Shown here piece by piece: positions 44,601 through 52,993 of a stretch of DNA of 64,000 nucleotides (the first letter of the stretch is position 1; every line of letters starts with the position of its first letter). Both the position numbers and the translations under genes were made by a program. The DNA comes from Bacteroidota bacterium. Its GTDB lineage: Bacteria > Bacteroidota > Bacteroidia > 2-12-FULL-35-15. The DNA is taken from positions 1-64,000 of the forward strand of contig JAOQAD010000004.1 of assembly GCA_025963775.1 (NCBI GenBank), given 5' to 3'. The notes below the pieces were generated by a model that saw only the letters and a program-made list of their open reading frames with translations, did no database searches and was not told the origin of the DNA.

Positions 44601-44643
44601 ATTTATGCCACCTGTTAATCTTCGCGTCTTTTTTTTGTTTCAT
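41635..44643 (-). CDS. Membrane-bound GAF/PAS histidine kinase
   Basis: A 1002-residue sensor kinase. About six membrane helices lie in residues 40-200. A GAF domain follows (about 220-380, YICNDIETDLELKDRKQFAS), then three PAS domains (about 390-510, 520-640 and 650-770; GSIQYVSPSIEKILGFTKEE in the first). The HisKA box is FIVSHNLRAPVAHILGLSDV, and the HATPase has NLISNSIKYRK, DNGLGINL and GKGMGLFMIK. No receiver domain is present, and no response regulator is adjacent. The signal is unknown. Confidence 0.9.
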   Translation of the reverse strand: MKQKKDAKINRWHKYQLFVRGKDLHADDQLKNISYWRDEVFFRILIYFTPLSIIALIPGVYMAFLKGVPVIGFVDLLAFISLIVIVVNPGLRLQVKKLVFIFIFYMVSVVLIYYMGKMGPGLLFLLAITVISSVIYSSAAGYYSAWANTFICFVFGVLNYFNIKIPVVADFNLGTWIAVTANLILLSFACARCLHLLLEGLERSLYDNKISDEKLKKVSRLYQFISHINQGIVHIKDEQTLFHKSCQIAYEIGRFRMAWIGKFDPDHHRIILMAQKGIHENDLHLFNSSYTTEGPQDHALRNGSCYICNDIETDLELKDRKQFASLHGIRSFIVLPIKKEGIAIGTFNLYAAEPNAFDEEEIRLLQEATDDISFALDVFIKEKKHKEAEELIIHNEKRFRALVENGADAIAILSPSGSIQYVSPSIEKILGFTKEETMKLNLFLLVHPQDLADVTTTWTQMMSSPGIPLPGCISRVRHKDGTWRWLEATITNMLHDPAINGIVDNFRDVTEKKSLEEQQEFDKNNLDALINNTSDLMWSVDRNFNLITSNQPFNSILAMAGRIIKKGTNILAGAFSEKESIRYKFNYERAFEGETFTQLEHGIEPTEYWLEVSFCPIRSGNDIIGCACHSRDITKRKQAEENLRQSESRLNEAQAIAHLGSWEMQFETGAAIWSAETCRIYGLQPDEQTQSHSAWLSFVHPEDLDYVITHTTKSRETHSDTILNHRILLKDGTVKYVYTKSMYEINREGRATGLHGIVLDITEIKLKEEEREKMLTNIVEHSKKLEQFAFIVSHNLRAPVAHILGLSDVLKGDLTEEEKVLSQQFLFKAIEQLDNVFKDLNKILQLKSAINDYKEQVDFKELTDDIKLSNHSLMEKEKVKIVTDFHAINKINSVKSYIYSIFYNLISNSIKYRKPEIPPVIHITSEVQDNSVRIIFKDNGLGINLLKHGENLFGLYKRFHQSSEGKGMGLFMIKTQIEVLGGTIKVKSEEENGMEFTIDLPL

Positions 44644-44955
44644 TTTTGTTTGAATATCCTTCGATGAGTGCTGAGGTAGTTCAGAGCGTCGTCATCTGAG
44701 TAAGGTATGAAACTATCTTAAGACAATTAATAAGATATTATACCTTCACATAAAAAAACGGGCAGGTCGATTTATTCAGGATTTGTATGAAAATACGGAA
44801 CTTCAAACTCCCTCAAATAGCATATTTAAATTACTAAATTAAGGTGCCAGTATAATTGCTTGTAAATGAGGGGATTACTTTTGGGTGTTAATGATTCTTA
44901 CGCCTCTTCCCGGAGTGTTTTTTTTTATGCCACAGATCAACTAAAACATAGCTTA
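44644..44955. other. 312-bp intergenic region
   Basis: This lies between the histidine-kinase start and the outer-membrane efflux gene stop, both on the minus strand, so it should contain the kinase promoter and the efflux terminator. I see AT-rich sequence with several A/T tracts but no convincing hairpin, -7 element or small gene. Confidence 0.4.
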
Positions 44956-46401
44956 CTACCTCCAGCCCCCACCCAAAGCCTTATAAATATTCACAACCGC
45001 ATTGAACTGGTGCTTTTTCGCTTCGATCAGTTCTAATTTTGAATCCAGTGCTTCGCGCTGTGTCATGAGCACTTCCAGATAGTTTGCCTTTCCTGATCTG
45101 AACAGGTCATTGGAAATGCCGATGGCAGTTGTGAGCGCTTCAACAGCTTTTGCTTTTTTATCGTAAGCCTGCTGCAGGTTGTTGATGCTGGATAATTGAT
45201 TGGATACTTCCACATAGCCGTTCAGGATCGTTTCCTGGTAATTGTACATCGCTTCCAGCTGTTCGGCTTTTGCTTTGCTGAACTCAGCTTTGATCGCAGA
45301 ACGGTTGATCAATGGCGCGGTGAGATCGCCCACAATGGAATACACAATGGATTCAGGAGCCATGAAGAGGTAAGAAGGCTTAAAGCCCCGGAAACCGAGG
45401 AGCCCGGTAATGCTTAAGGAAGGATAGAATTCTGCCTTCGCTGCTTTTACATCACATTTGGTGGCATACAATTCCAGTTCTGCCTGCCTGATGTCCGGGC
45501 GGTTTTTCAGCAATTGAGAGGGAATGCCTGCTTTTACCTGCATGGGCAGCTGCTCTCCGAAGCTTGCTTTGTCACGCGCGATCGGCTGTGGATACCTGCC
45601 TAATAAAAAGTTGAGCTTGTTCTCATTTTCAGTGATCTGCTGCTGTATATCATATTCGAGGCTTTGCGAATTGAACACTTCGGCTTCAAATTGCTTTACA
45701 GCCAATTCTGTAACCAGTGCTGCATCCTTCTGAACGCGCAATATTTCCAGCGCATTTTCCTGCAAGGTGATCGTTTGCCGGATGTATTCCAGTTCATTGT
45801 CGAGCGAAAGCAATTCATAATACGTGTCTGCGACTTCAGCAACCAGGTTGGTGATCACGAAATTTCTTCCTTCAATCGTACCTAAGTACCGTGAGAAGGC
45901 AGCTTTCCTCGCATTGTGCATTTTGCCCCATACATCCACTTCCCAACTGGTCTTTAAGCCGACCGTATAATCCGAAAGCGGGTCGGGGATCAAACGCCCG
46001 GGAGTTATTTCCGTAACTGCATCGCCTGCTCCTTCACTGGTGTAGCGGCCAACCTTTTCATTGGAATACCCCACAGCTCCTGAAACAGTTGGAAACAGTA
46101 ATCCTTTCCGGAACCGTACACCGCTTTTGGCAACTTCAATTTCCTGGAGTGTCATCATCAATTCTACATTGTTTTTCAAAGCCGTGTCGATCAACGCAAC
46201 GAGGTTCCTGTCGGAAAAAAAATCTTTCCATTTTATTTCCGCTGAGCTGATGGAATCAGTAAGGCTGCTGTACGATTGCGGCATCGGCTTAAGTGCTGTG
46301 TCCTGCACAGGTGCTGTTGTTTTGCAGCCTGCACAGATCATGCAGATCAATAAGGCAACACTGTTTTTATATTTTCTGAATGTGTTCATGTTATTCATCA
46401 A
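44956..46401 (-). CDS. TolC/NodT-like outer-membrane efflux lipoprotein
   Basis: A 481-residue outer-membrane factor with a lipobox (ICAGC). The long helical body has the repeated structure of TolC family proteins (LIDTALKNNVELMMTLQEIE, then LLKNRPDIRQAELELYATKC and ALDSKLELIEAKKHQFNAVV). It is the last gene of the RND operon, overlapping the pump gene by 11 bp. Confidence 0.9.
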   Translation of the reverse strand: MMNNMNTFRKYKNSVALLICMICAGCKTTAPVQDTALKPMPQSYSSLTDSISSAEIKWKDFFSDRNLVALIDTALKNNVELMMTLQEIEVAKSGVRFRKGLLFPTVSGAVGYSNEKVGRYTSEGAGDAVTEITPGRLIPDPLSDYTVGLKTSWEVDVWGKMHNARKAAFSRYLGTIEGRNFVITNLVAEVADTYYELLSLDNELEYIRQTITLQENALEILRVQKDAALVTELAVKQFEAEVFNSQSLEYDIQQQITENENKLNFLLGRYPQPIARDKASFGEQLPMQVKAGIPSQLLKNRPDIRQAELELYATKCDVKAAKAEFYPSLSITGLLGFRGFKPSYLFMAPESIVYSIVGDLTAPLINRSAIKAEFSKAKAEQLEAMYNYQETILNGYVEVSNQLSSINNLQQAYDKKAKAVEALTTAIGISNDLFRSGKANYLEVLMTQREALDSKLELIEAKKHQFNAVVNIYKALGGGWR

Positions 46402-49400
46402 TTTCTTCTGTTAATGGACTTTCTTCTTCATCTTCTACAAGCGGATGCTGTTCTGAAATACGGGCGAAGACAAAGTACAGTCCCGGGATCACGAGCACGC
46501 CGAATAAGGTTCCGTAAAGCATTCCCCCGGTTGCTGCTGCACCAATGGTCCTGTTGCCGATCGCACCGGGGCCGGATGCAAGTACGAGCGGGATCAATCC
46601 AGCAATAAAAGCAAAGGAGGTCATCAGGATCGGGCGCAGCCTTATTGCTGCTCCTTCAATGGCTGCATTCAGCGGTGACATGCCTTCACTGTGTTTCTGA
46701 ACGGCAAACTCCACGATCAGCACCGCATTCTTTCCTAACAGCCCGATCAGCATCACCATCGATACCTGGGCATAAATGTTGTTTTCCAGCCCGAGCAGCT
46801 TCAGCAGGAAGAAAGCTCCGAAGATTCCTGCCGGGAGGGAAAGGATCACCGGCAACGGCAAAATGAAACTTTCGTATTGAGCTGCTAAGAGTAAATAAAC
46901 GAATGCGAGGCAGATGAGAAAAATGTAGATGGCCTGGTTCCCCTGGTCCACTTCATCCTTGGAAATGCCCGCCCAGTCAATGGCAAAGCCCCTCGGCAGT
47001 TTCTTCTTTGCAACATCGTTCACTGCAGCGATCGCCGCGCCGCTGCTGTAGCCCGGTGCAGGGCCGCCGCTCACTTCAGAGGAGTTGGACATGTTGTGCC
47101 TTGTGATCTCTGAGAGCCCATACACTTTGTCCATGGTCATAAAAGCGGAAAAGGGAACCATTTCATCGCGGTCATTCTTTACGTACAGTTTCAGGATATC
47201 CTGCGGAAGCGCCCTGTATTCGGGCAATGCCTGCACCATCACTTTGTATTGCCGGTCATACTTGATGAAGCTGGTTTCATAATTACTGCCGACAAGCGTG
47301 GAAAGCGTGTTCATCGCATTGTCGATGGTAACTCCTTTTTGCTGTGCTTTGTCATTGTCGATGTTCAGCATGTACTGGGGAAAGCTGGCACTGTAAAAGG
47401 TGAAGACAGATGAAAGCTCCGGCCGCTTGTTCAGCTCCTGCACAAACTCTTTGCTTACAGCTTCCATTTTTTTGTAATCGCCGGTGCCCATCTTATCGAG
47501 GAGCCTTAGTTCAAATCCGCCTGCAGCGCCGTATCCCGGTACAGCAGGTGGAGGAAAGAATTCGATGGAAGCACCTTTGATGTCCTTTGTTTTTTCTTCC
47601 AGCTCCTTCATCACTTCTTCCACGGAATGTTTCCGCTCGTCCCAGCTTTTCAGGTTAATGAGGCAGGTTCCCGCATTTGCCCCGGTTCCTTCAGATAAGA
47701 TCTCAAAGCCTGCCATGGTTGAAACAGATTTTACATCCTCAATTTCCGATGCCACTTTTTGCACCTGTACGGCAACTGCATCCGTTCTTTCCAGCGTAGA
47801 GCCGGGAGGAGTGAGGATGATCGCATAGAACATGCCCTGGTCTTCATTGGGAATAAAACCGGATGGGATGGAGGAGCTCAGCCACCAGGTGCCCAGGCAG
47901 AAAAGCACCAGTGCTAAAAATGTGACCACTCTGCGATGCACGATGATCGCCAGCAGGTCCTTGTATCTGCCTAACAAACGTCCGAACCAATTATTAAAGC
48001 CGTTTAAAAACCTGTTCAGCAGTGTTTTCTTTTTTTCGATGCCATGCGTGTTCTTCAGCATCATGGCGCACAATGCAGGAGTGAGTGTTAATGCGATCAC
48101 ACCGGAAAGGATAATGGAAGTTGCCATGGTCACAGAGAACTGCCGGTAGAACACACCGACGGGCCCCGACATGAATGCCACGGGAATAAAAACAGCAGCC
48201 ATTACGAGCGTGATGGCGATGATCGCCCCGCTTATTTCGTGCATGGCCTGTTCTGTTGCCTGCTGCGGACTAAGGTTGTGTTCCTCCATTTTAGCATGGA
48301 CGGCTTCCACCACCACGATGGCATTATCCACGACAATACCGATGGCAAGCACCAGTGCAAACAGGGTGATCAGGTTCAGCGTGATGCCGAAGAACTGCAT
48401 GAAGATAAATGTTCCGATCAAAGAAACAGGGACTGCAATGGCCGGGATCAGCGTGGAGCGCCAGTCGCCAAGGAAGATGAAAACAACAATGCCGACCAGC
48501 AGGAATGCTTCGATCAATGTATGGATCACTTTCTCAATGGATGCATCTAAAAATTTTGACACGTCATAACTGATCTCATAATCCATTCCTTTTGGAAATG
48601 ATGTTGCTTTTATTTCCTCCATTCTTTTCTTGATGTTTTTGATCACCTCGCTTGCATTGCTGCCATACGATTGCTTGATCATGATGGCGGCAGAAGGTTT
48701 TCCGTTCAGCTTTGAGTACAGGTCATAATAGGCGCTTCCGAACTGCACATCGGCAACATCTTTCACGCGGAGGATCTGTCCGCCGGGGCTCGACCTTAAA
48801 ATAATATTTTCGTATCCTTCTTTGGTGTCAAAGCGGCCCGGGTATTTCAAAACATATTCAAAGGCCTGTGATTTTTTCCCGGAGCTTTCCCCGGTCCTGC
48901 CCGGTGACGCTTCAAGGCTTTGTTCATCCAGCGCTTTTAAAACATCATCGGCAGAGATCCTGTATGCCATCATGCGGTCGGGCTTCAGCCAGATCCTCAT
49001 CGCGTATTCCCTGTCGCCAAGGATGTCGGCAACACCAACACCATCGATGCTTTTTAATTCAGAAAGTAAATTGATGTCGGCAAAATTGTAGAGAAAATTC
49101 ACATCGAGATTTGGATCTTTGCTGTAAAGGTTCACATACATCAGCATGTTCGATTCCTCCCTCGTGATCTTCACGCCTTCCCTCACAACAATGGGCGGTA
49201 ATTTATTGATCACGGATGCTACGCGGTTCTGGATGTTGATCGAAGCGATATTCGGATCGGTGCCTAATTTAAAAACGACCTGTATGGAAGCTTCGCCATC
49301 GTTACCGGCATCGGAGGCAATGTACTTCACGCCGGGTACACCGTTGATCGCGCGTTCCAGGGGAATGACAACCGCTTTGATCATTAATTCCCCGTTTGCA

Positions 49401-49552
49401 CCGGGATACTCGGCTGTGATATTTACCTTGGGCGGAGAGATGGATGGAAACTGCGTTACCGGCAGCTGCATCAATGCAATAGCTCCAAGCAGTGAAATGA
49501 TAAGTGAGATGACGATCGATAATACCGGCCTGTGTATGAATTTACTGAACAT
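46391..49552 (-). CDS. RND efflux pump of the HAE1 type
   Basis: A 1053-residue inner-membrane RND transporter. N-terminal VLSIVISLIISLLGAIAL membrane helix, two large periplasmic loops, the FALVLAIGIVVDNAIVVVEA segment with the proton-relay aspartates in helix 4, and C-terminal SMVMLIGLLGKNAVLIVEFA. Length and layout match hydrophobe/amphiphile exporters. Together with the MFP and outer-membrane genes it forms a tripartite pump for drugs or other toxic compounds. Confidence 0.95.
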   Translation of the reverse strand: MFSKFIHRPVLSIVISLIISLLGAIALMQLPVTQFPSISPPKVNITAEYPGANGELMIKAVVIPLERAINGVPGVKYIASDAGNDGEASIQVVFKLGTDPNIASINIQNRVASVINKLPPIVVREGVKITREESNMLMYVNLYSKDPNLDVNFLYNFADINLLSELKSIDGVGVADILGDREYAMRIWLKPDRMMAYRISADDVLKALDEQSLEASPGRTGESSGKKSQAFEYVLKYPGRFDTKEGYENIILRSSPGGQILRVKDVADVQFGSAYYDLYSKLNGKPSAAIMIKQSYGSNASEVIKNIKKRMEEIKATSFPKGMDYEISYDVSKFLDASIEKVIHTLIEAFLLVGIVVFIFLGDWRSTLIPAIAVPVSLIGTFIFMQFFGITLNLITLFALVLAIGIVVDNAIVVVEAVHAKMEEHNLSPQQATEQAMHEISGAIIAITLVMAAVFIPVAFMSGPVGVFYRQFSVTMATSIILSGVIALTLTPALCAMMLKNTHGIEKKKTLLNRFLNGFNNWFGRLLGRYKDLLAIIVHRRVVTFLALVLFCLGTWWLSSSIPSGFIPNEDQGMFYAIILTPPGSTLERTDAVAVQVQKVASEIEDVKSVSTMAGFEILSEGTGANAGTCLINLKSWDERKHSVEEVMKELEEKTKDIKGASIEFFPPPAVPGYGAAGGFELRLLDKMGTGDYKKMEAVSKEFVQELNKRPELSSVFTFYSASFPQYMLNIDNDKAQQKGVTIDNAMNTLSTLVGSNYETSFIKYDRQYKVMVQALPEYRALPQDILKLYVKNDRDEMVPFSAFMTMDKVYGLSEITRHNMSNSSEVSGGPAPGYSSGAAIAAVNDVAKKKLPRGFAIDWAGISKDEVDQGNQAIYIFLICLAFVYLLLAAQYESFILPLPVILSLPAGIFGAFFLLKLLGLENNIYAQVSMVMLIGLLGKNAVLIVEFAVQKHSEGMSPLNAAIEGAAIRLRPILMTSFAFIAGLIPLVLASGPGAIGNRTIGAAATGGMLYGTLFGVLVIPGLYFVFARISEQHPLVEDEEESPLTEEIDE

Positions 49553-49576
49553 GTTATTTGTTTTGTAAGAATGAAA

Positions 49577-50662
49577 CTACTGCTGTTTGATTAACTGTAA
49601 CTGCTCAATAGCCTGCTTTGCCGGAATGTATTCGGATTGGATCCTGTCATCTTCCTTTACACTTTGAACTCCTTCGAGGAGGATCTTATCACTTGCAGAA
49701 AGCCCGGATGCAACAACATACAGGTTGGATAGTTTTTGTTTTATAGTAATGTTCCTCGACTTCACGGTATTGTTTGCATCAACTACATAAACATAGATCT
49801 TGTCCTGGATCTCATAGGTTGTTTTTTGCGGGATCAGCAAGGCATCCTTCATTTCCACCTGCAATTGTACCTTGCCTGTTTCACCATGCTTCAGCAGCAA
49901 TTCGGGGTTCGGGAATTTTGCCCTGAAGGCAATGCTTCCCATTTCCCTGTCGAATTCGCCTTCAATGGTTTCGATAACACCTTTGTATTTGTGCAGCTGG
50001 TTGTTGGCAAGCAGGAGGCCTGCAGTACTTTGGCCCTCTTTTCCTGTACGTGTTTTGTAGTCGAGGTATTCCAGCTCCGATACATTAAAATAAGCATACA
50101 CTTCTTTGTTGTTTGAGAGCGATGTCAGCAAAGAACCTTCATCAATGAGGCTGCCTGTTTTAAAATGGATCCTGTCGATAACGCCTTCGAATGGCGCTTT
50201 GACCTCAGTATAGGAAAGATGCAACTCCGCGATCGCCTGCCCTGCTTTTGCTGCATTCAGCTTCGCAGTGGCCATTGCCAGCTCTGTTTTGGAAACAATA
50301 TTTTTTTCTGCCAGCGCCTTTACATTCTGGACTTCGAGCTCAGCTGCTTCTGTTTCTGCTTTTGCTTTCAGCAATTCTGCCTCGTATTCCTTTGGCCTTA
50401 TTGTGAAAAGAAGCTGGCCGGCATTCACATGCTGTCCTTCATCTACATTTATAGTTTCGATGTAGCCGTCCACCTTTGCACGCAGCTCAATATTCTGAAT
50501 GGATTGTATTTCGGCAACATACTCTTTTGTGAAAGAGGTGTCTGTGAGGAGCGGGCTTGTAACAGTGAATTTTCCGGGCTCGCTTTTTTCTTCTTTTTTT
50601 GAAGTGCAGGCAGCAAAATTAAGGACGGCACATAAGCCTGTCAGCAATGCAGTTTTGTTCAT
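49577..50662 (-). CDS. RND periplasmic adaptor (membrane fusion lipoprotein)
   Basis: A 361-residue adaptor with a lipobox (LNFAAC). Lipoyl-like segments are VDGYIETINVDEGQHVNAGQ and YTEVKAPFEGVIDRIHFKTG, with a helical hairpin between (LLKAKAETEAAELEVQNVKA). It lies 24 bp upstream of the pump gene and links it to the outer-membrane factor. Confidence 0.95.
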   Translation of the reverse strand: MNKTALLTGLCAVLNFAACTSKKEEKSEPGKFTVTSPLLTDTSFTKEYVAEIQSIQNIELRAKVDGYIETINVDEGQHVNAGQLLFTIRPKEYEAELLKAKAETEAAELEVQNVKALAEKNIVSKTELAMATAKLNAAKAGQAIAELHLSYTEVKAPFEGVIDRIHFKTGSLIDEGSLLTSLSNNKEVYAYFNVSELEYLDYKTRTGKEGQSTAGLLLANNQLHKYKGVIETIEGEFDREMGSIAFRAKFPNPELLLKHGETGKVQLQVEMKDALLIPQKTTYEIQDKIYVYVVDANNTVKSRNITIKQKLSNLYVVASGLSASDKILLEGVQSVKEDDRIQSEYIPAKQAIEQLQLIKQQ

Positions 50663-50759
50663 TGATCTGGAATGGTTTAAGAATCAAATTGTTGATCGGT
50701 CGGAATTGCATGAAAGCGGTAGCTTCGCATGCAGGAGCAGGAGGATTAACAAAGGAAGA

Positions 50760-51164
50760 TCAGATTCTTAATACACCAAGGGAAATAAAATGGGAGGGGG
50801 AGAGCAGGTAAAAGGAAGTGGAGGAATGGTTGCTGAGCGGTTTGTCCCAGCTTTGCTGAAAATTACACAGGAGAGCATAAAAGTATAAGGTCCTTTCAAA
50901 AGATATTTTTTTCCTGGCGGAGAAAGATGCGTCGTCGTCTTCATCAGCATCCACATCAGCAGAAATAGTAGCATCATCATTTATTCCGGCAGTGAAAAAG
51001 GCAGTTGGATTTTGCAGATCATCAATAGCAGGAAGATGCTCTTCCCGGATCTTGTGAAGCGAATGGCTGAACGAAGGAGCATGTCCCCGCTCTGAAGAGC
51101 TTGCATATAGCGGCTTCAAGAGGAGCAGGCCCAGGGCCAGGATAAAATGTAATTTCGCTTTCAT
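50760..51164 (-). CDS. Small exported hypothetical protein before the RND genes
   Basis: A 134-residue protein with a signal peptide (KLHFILALGLLLLKPLYASS). The mature part is Ser/His-rich with an acidic DADEDDDASF stretch. No family is recognised. It is 97 bp upstream of the adaptor gene on the same strand and may be the first gene of the operon. Coding is less certain than for the neighbours. Confidence 0.4.
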   Translation of the reverse strand: MKAKLHFILALGLLLLKPLYASSSERGHAPSFSHSLHKIREEHLPAIDDLQNPTAFFTAGINDDATISADVDADEDDDASFSARKKISFERTLYFYALLCNFQQSWDKPLSNHSSTSFYLLSPSHFISLGVLRI

Positions 51165-51248
51165 GCTGTGTGTGGGCTCAAAAGTAGTATGCTTTTAGTT
51201 AATGAAAAGCTAATTAACTTTTTTTAACAGGAGGGCCAAAGCAAAAAT

Positions 51249-51296
51249 CTTACAAGTTATTTGTAAGGCTCCTGGTACTGTTACGATCACAGTACC
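51249..51296. repeat. Two adjacent hairpins between divergent genes
   Basis: CTTACAA (51249-51255) and TTGTAAG (51261-51267) form a 7-bp stem. GGTACTGT (51274-51281) and ACAGTACC (51289-51296) form an 8-bp stem followed by GTGTTTTTA. The first, with its flank, is 19 of 22 bases identical to the terminator hairpin at 54382-54403. Both lie upstream of the YdjC-like gene and of the divergent small gene, so they are not obviously terminators of either. Confidence 0.5.
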
Positions 51297-51367
51297 GTGT
51301 TTTTACGGGTTGACAATGGAAATTCATTCATCTACATTTGACAGAATTCATAACCGGTTTGGAGGTA

Positions 51368-51422
51368 TGTCACGAAAATGCAAATATGTCCATTGAAATG
51401 AAAATCATTTCGTGTAAGTTCG
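51368..51422 (+). promoter_or_regulatory. Composite promoter copy 5, YdjC-like operon
   Basis: TGTCAC, 12 nt, ATGTCC (51368-51391), 23 nt, then TAAGTTCG (51415-51422), with TTG 19 nt upstream of the -7. The ATG at 51444 follows about 20 nt later. This copy is outside the accessory island and has diverged between the fixed blocks, while keeping all spacings. Confidence 0.65.
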
Positions 51423-51443
51423 CTTAAATCAATTAACGTTAAC

Positions 51444-52448
51444 ATGGCAGGAAAACTCATACTTACGGCAGACGATTTTGGCGCTTGCGAATTTATAGAC
51501 AATGGGATCATCAGGGCCGTTGCCGGCGGGCATATTAATACTGTTTCAGCTTTTGTTACCCATGAAAGATCGGAGCAAAGTGTCCGGAAGCTGATCGAAT
51601 TAAGAAAGAGCCTGAAAAAAGGCGATGACTTTACATTTAATATAGGACTTCATTTCAGTGTTACTTCAGGGGTTACCAGGCAGAATAAGCCGTCATCATT
51701 AACCTCAGGCTTAACCTCTCCGTACTATTTCCGGGATGCAGGATATTACCAGTTTGACCAGGTCCAGCTTGTTGATTTGCATAATGAGATCCTGGCACAG
51801 TTGGAATTACTTGACAGCTGGTTAGGCGATATTCCCATTGACCATGTTACTGTTCACCATGGAATCACCTATCTTGACCGTTCTTTTTTTGCTGTTTTTA
51901 TACAAACAATTGCAGGGTATTCTAATCCTAAATATGCCGGCCGTCATATTCCTATCAGGAGCCCGGAATCATGGATCCGGGGCAGGGTTGCCAACTGCAA
52001 TTTTAATCCTGATACAGGAGAAAAATTCCTCTTGCCCGGCATTGTTATGCAGGGTTTGGGCCTTGGTTACTGGAAAAAGATCAAACAAACCACTAACAAA
52101 AGCCTTACGGCAAAAATAGAGGATGCTACCGGCTTCGGGCTCCGGACTTCTCAGTATTTAGTTGATGTGATATATGACCAGGCTTGTCCGGAAGGATTGA
52201 ACTGCCTGATCAATGCTTTAAAAACAAATGATGTTTCTGCTGAGTTTATGTTTCATCTCGGCTTTCTTGAGGATGAAGAGAATTTAAGCGAAAAAGAGTT
52301 CCGTCAGAAAGCTCCTTCTGTACACGGTGTTGATATTGGCTATTTCAGAAAAAGGATGAGGGAGGAGCTGTGGTCGATTGAGGAGATCGATCTGTCAAAG
52401 AGTATTTCAACCAGCGGGGTCAATAGAATATTTTACTCTGATTTATGA
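51444..52448 (+). CDS. YdjC/ChbG-family carbohydrate deacetylase
   Basis: A 334-residue protein with the YdjC-like deacetylase pattern: LILTADDFGACEFIDNGI at the N-terminus (TADD metal ligands), IGLHFSVTSG (H ligand) and IDHVTVHHGI in the middle. A later segment has HLGF. These enzymes remove N- or O-acetyl groups from oligosaccharides using a divalent metal. No signal peptide, so it acts in the cytosol. It is first in a likely operon with an M15 peptidase and a phospholipase C-like protein. Confidence 0.8.
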   Translation: MAGKLILTADDFGACEFIDNGIIRAVAGGHINTVSAFVTHERSEQSVRKLIELRKSLKKGDDFTFNIGLHFSVTSGVTRQNKPSSLTSGLTSPYYFRDAGYYQFDQVQLVDLHNEILAQLELLDSWLGDIPIDHVTVHHGITYLDRSFFAVFIQTIAGYSNPKYAGRHIPIRSPESWIRGRVANCNFNPDTGEKFLLPGIVMQGLGLGYWKKIKQTTNKSLTAKIEDATGFGLRTSQYLVDVIYDQACPEGLNCLINALKTNDVSAEFMFHLGFLEDEENLSEKEFRQKAPSVHGVDIGYFRKRMREELWSIEEIDLSKSISTSGVNRIFYSDL

Positions 52449-52502
52449 AACAATTGAAAAATTAATCCGAACAGGACCTATCCACTAATAATATAAAAAA
52501 AC

Positions 52503-52934
52503 ATGACAGCTCAGGAAATATTAGAATCCAGGTATGGAAGCCCGCAGGCGGGAAATTTTGAAAGTAAATGGATGACCTTATGGGAAGTAAAAAAAGAATT
52601 TACATGGTTCCCTAAAAAAACAATATACATACACAAAGACTTTTGTGAATTGCTCAAAGGCGCCTTTAAAGACCTTGAACGGTTGAACCTTCATACTGAA
52701 ATAAAATTTTTTGATGGATGCTTCAATATCCGCTTGGTAAGAGGGAGTAAAACCGTTTACTCGATCCATAGCTGGGGCTGCGCCATGGATCTGAATGCTG
52801 CTGAAAATCCGCTGGCTTCGGAAGGTGTATGGAGCAGGGAATTTATTAATGTAATGGTTAACCATGGAATTTTTTGCGGGCAGAACTGGATCGGCCGTAA
52901 AGATCCAATGCATTTTGCATTGGTAAATGGATAA
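52503..52934 (+). CDS. M15-type peptidase (D-Ala-D-Ala carboxypeptidase-like)
   Basis: A 143-residue leaderless protein with the zinc ligands of the M15 family: IHSWGCAMDLNA (H and D) and a final DPMHFAL (H). Members cleave D-Ala-D-Ala or L-Ala-D-Glu bonds in peptidoglycan. The small, leaderless form resembles phage-type endolysins. It lies 54 bp after the deacetylase and 59 bp before the phospholipase C-like gene. Confidence 0.8.
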   Translation: MTAQEILESRYGSPQAGNFESKWMTLWEVKKEFTWFPKKTIYIHKDFCELLKGAFKDLERLNLHTEIKFFDGCFNIRLVRGSKTVYSIHSWGCAMDLNAAENPLASEGVWSREFINVMVNHGIFCGQNWIGRKDPMHFALVNG

Positions 52935-52993
52935 TCGTATATAAGGCGAATCGCCTCCAGGCTTATCTAATCTTTCAATACCTTGATCATAAA

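Noticed and set aside
46414-49568. Several plus-strand frames across the RND pump gene
   Set aside because: They are antisense shadows of a well-conserved 1053-residue transporter.
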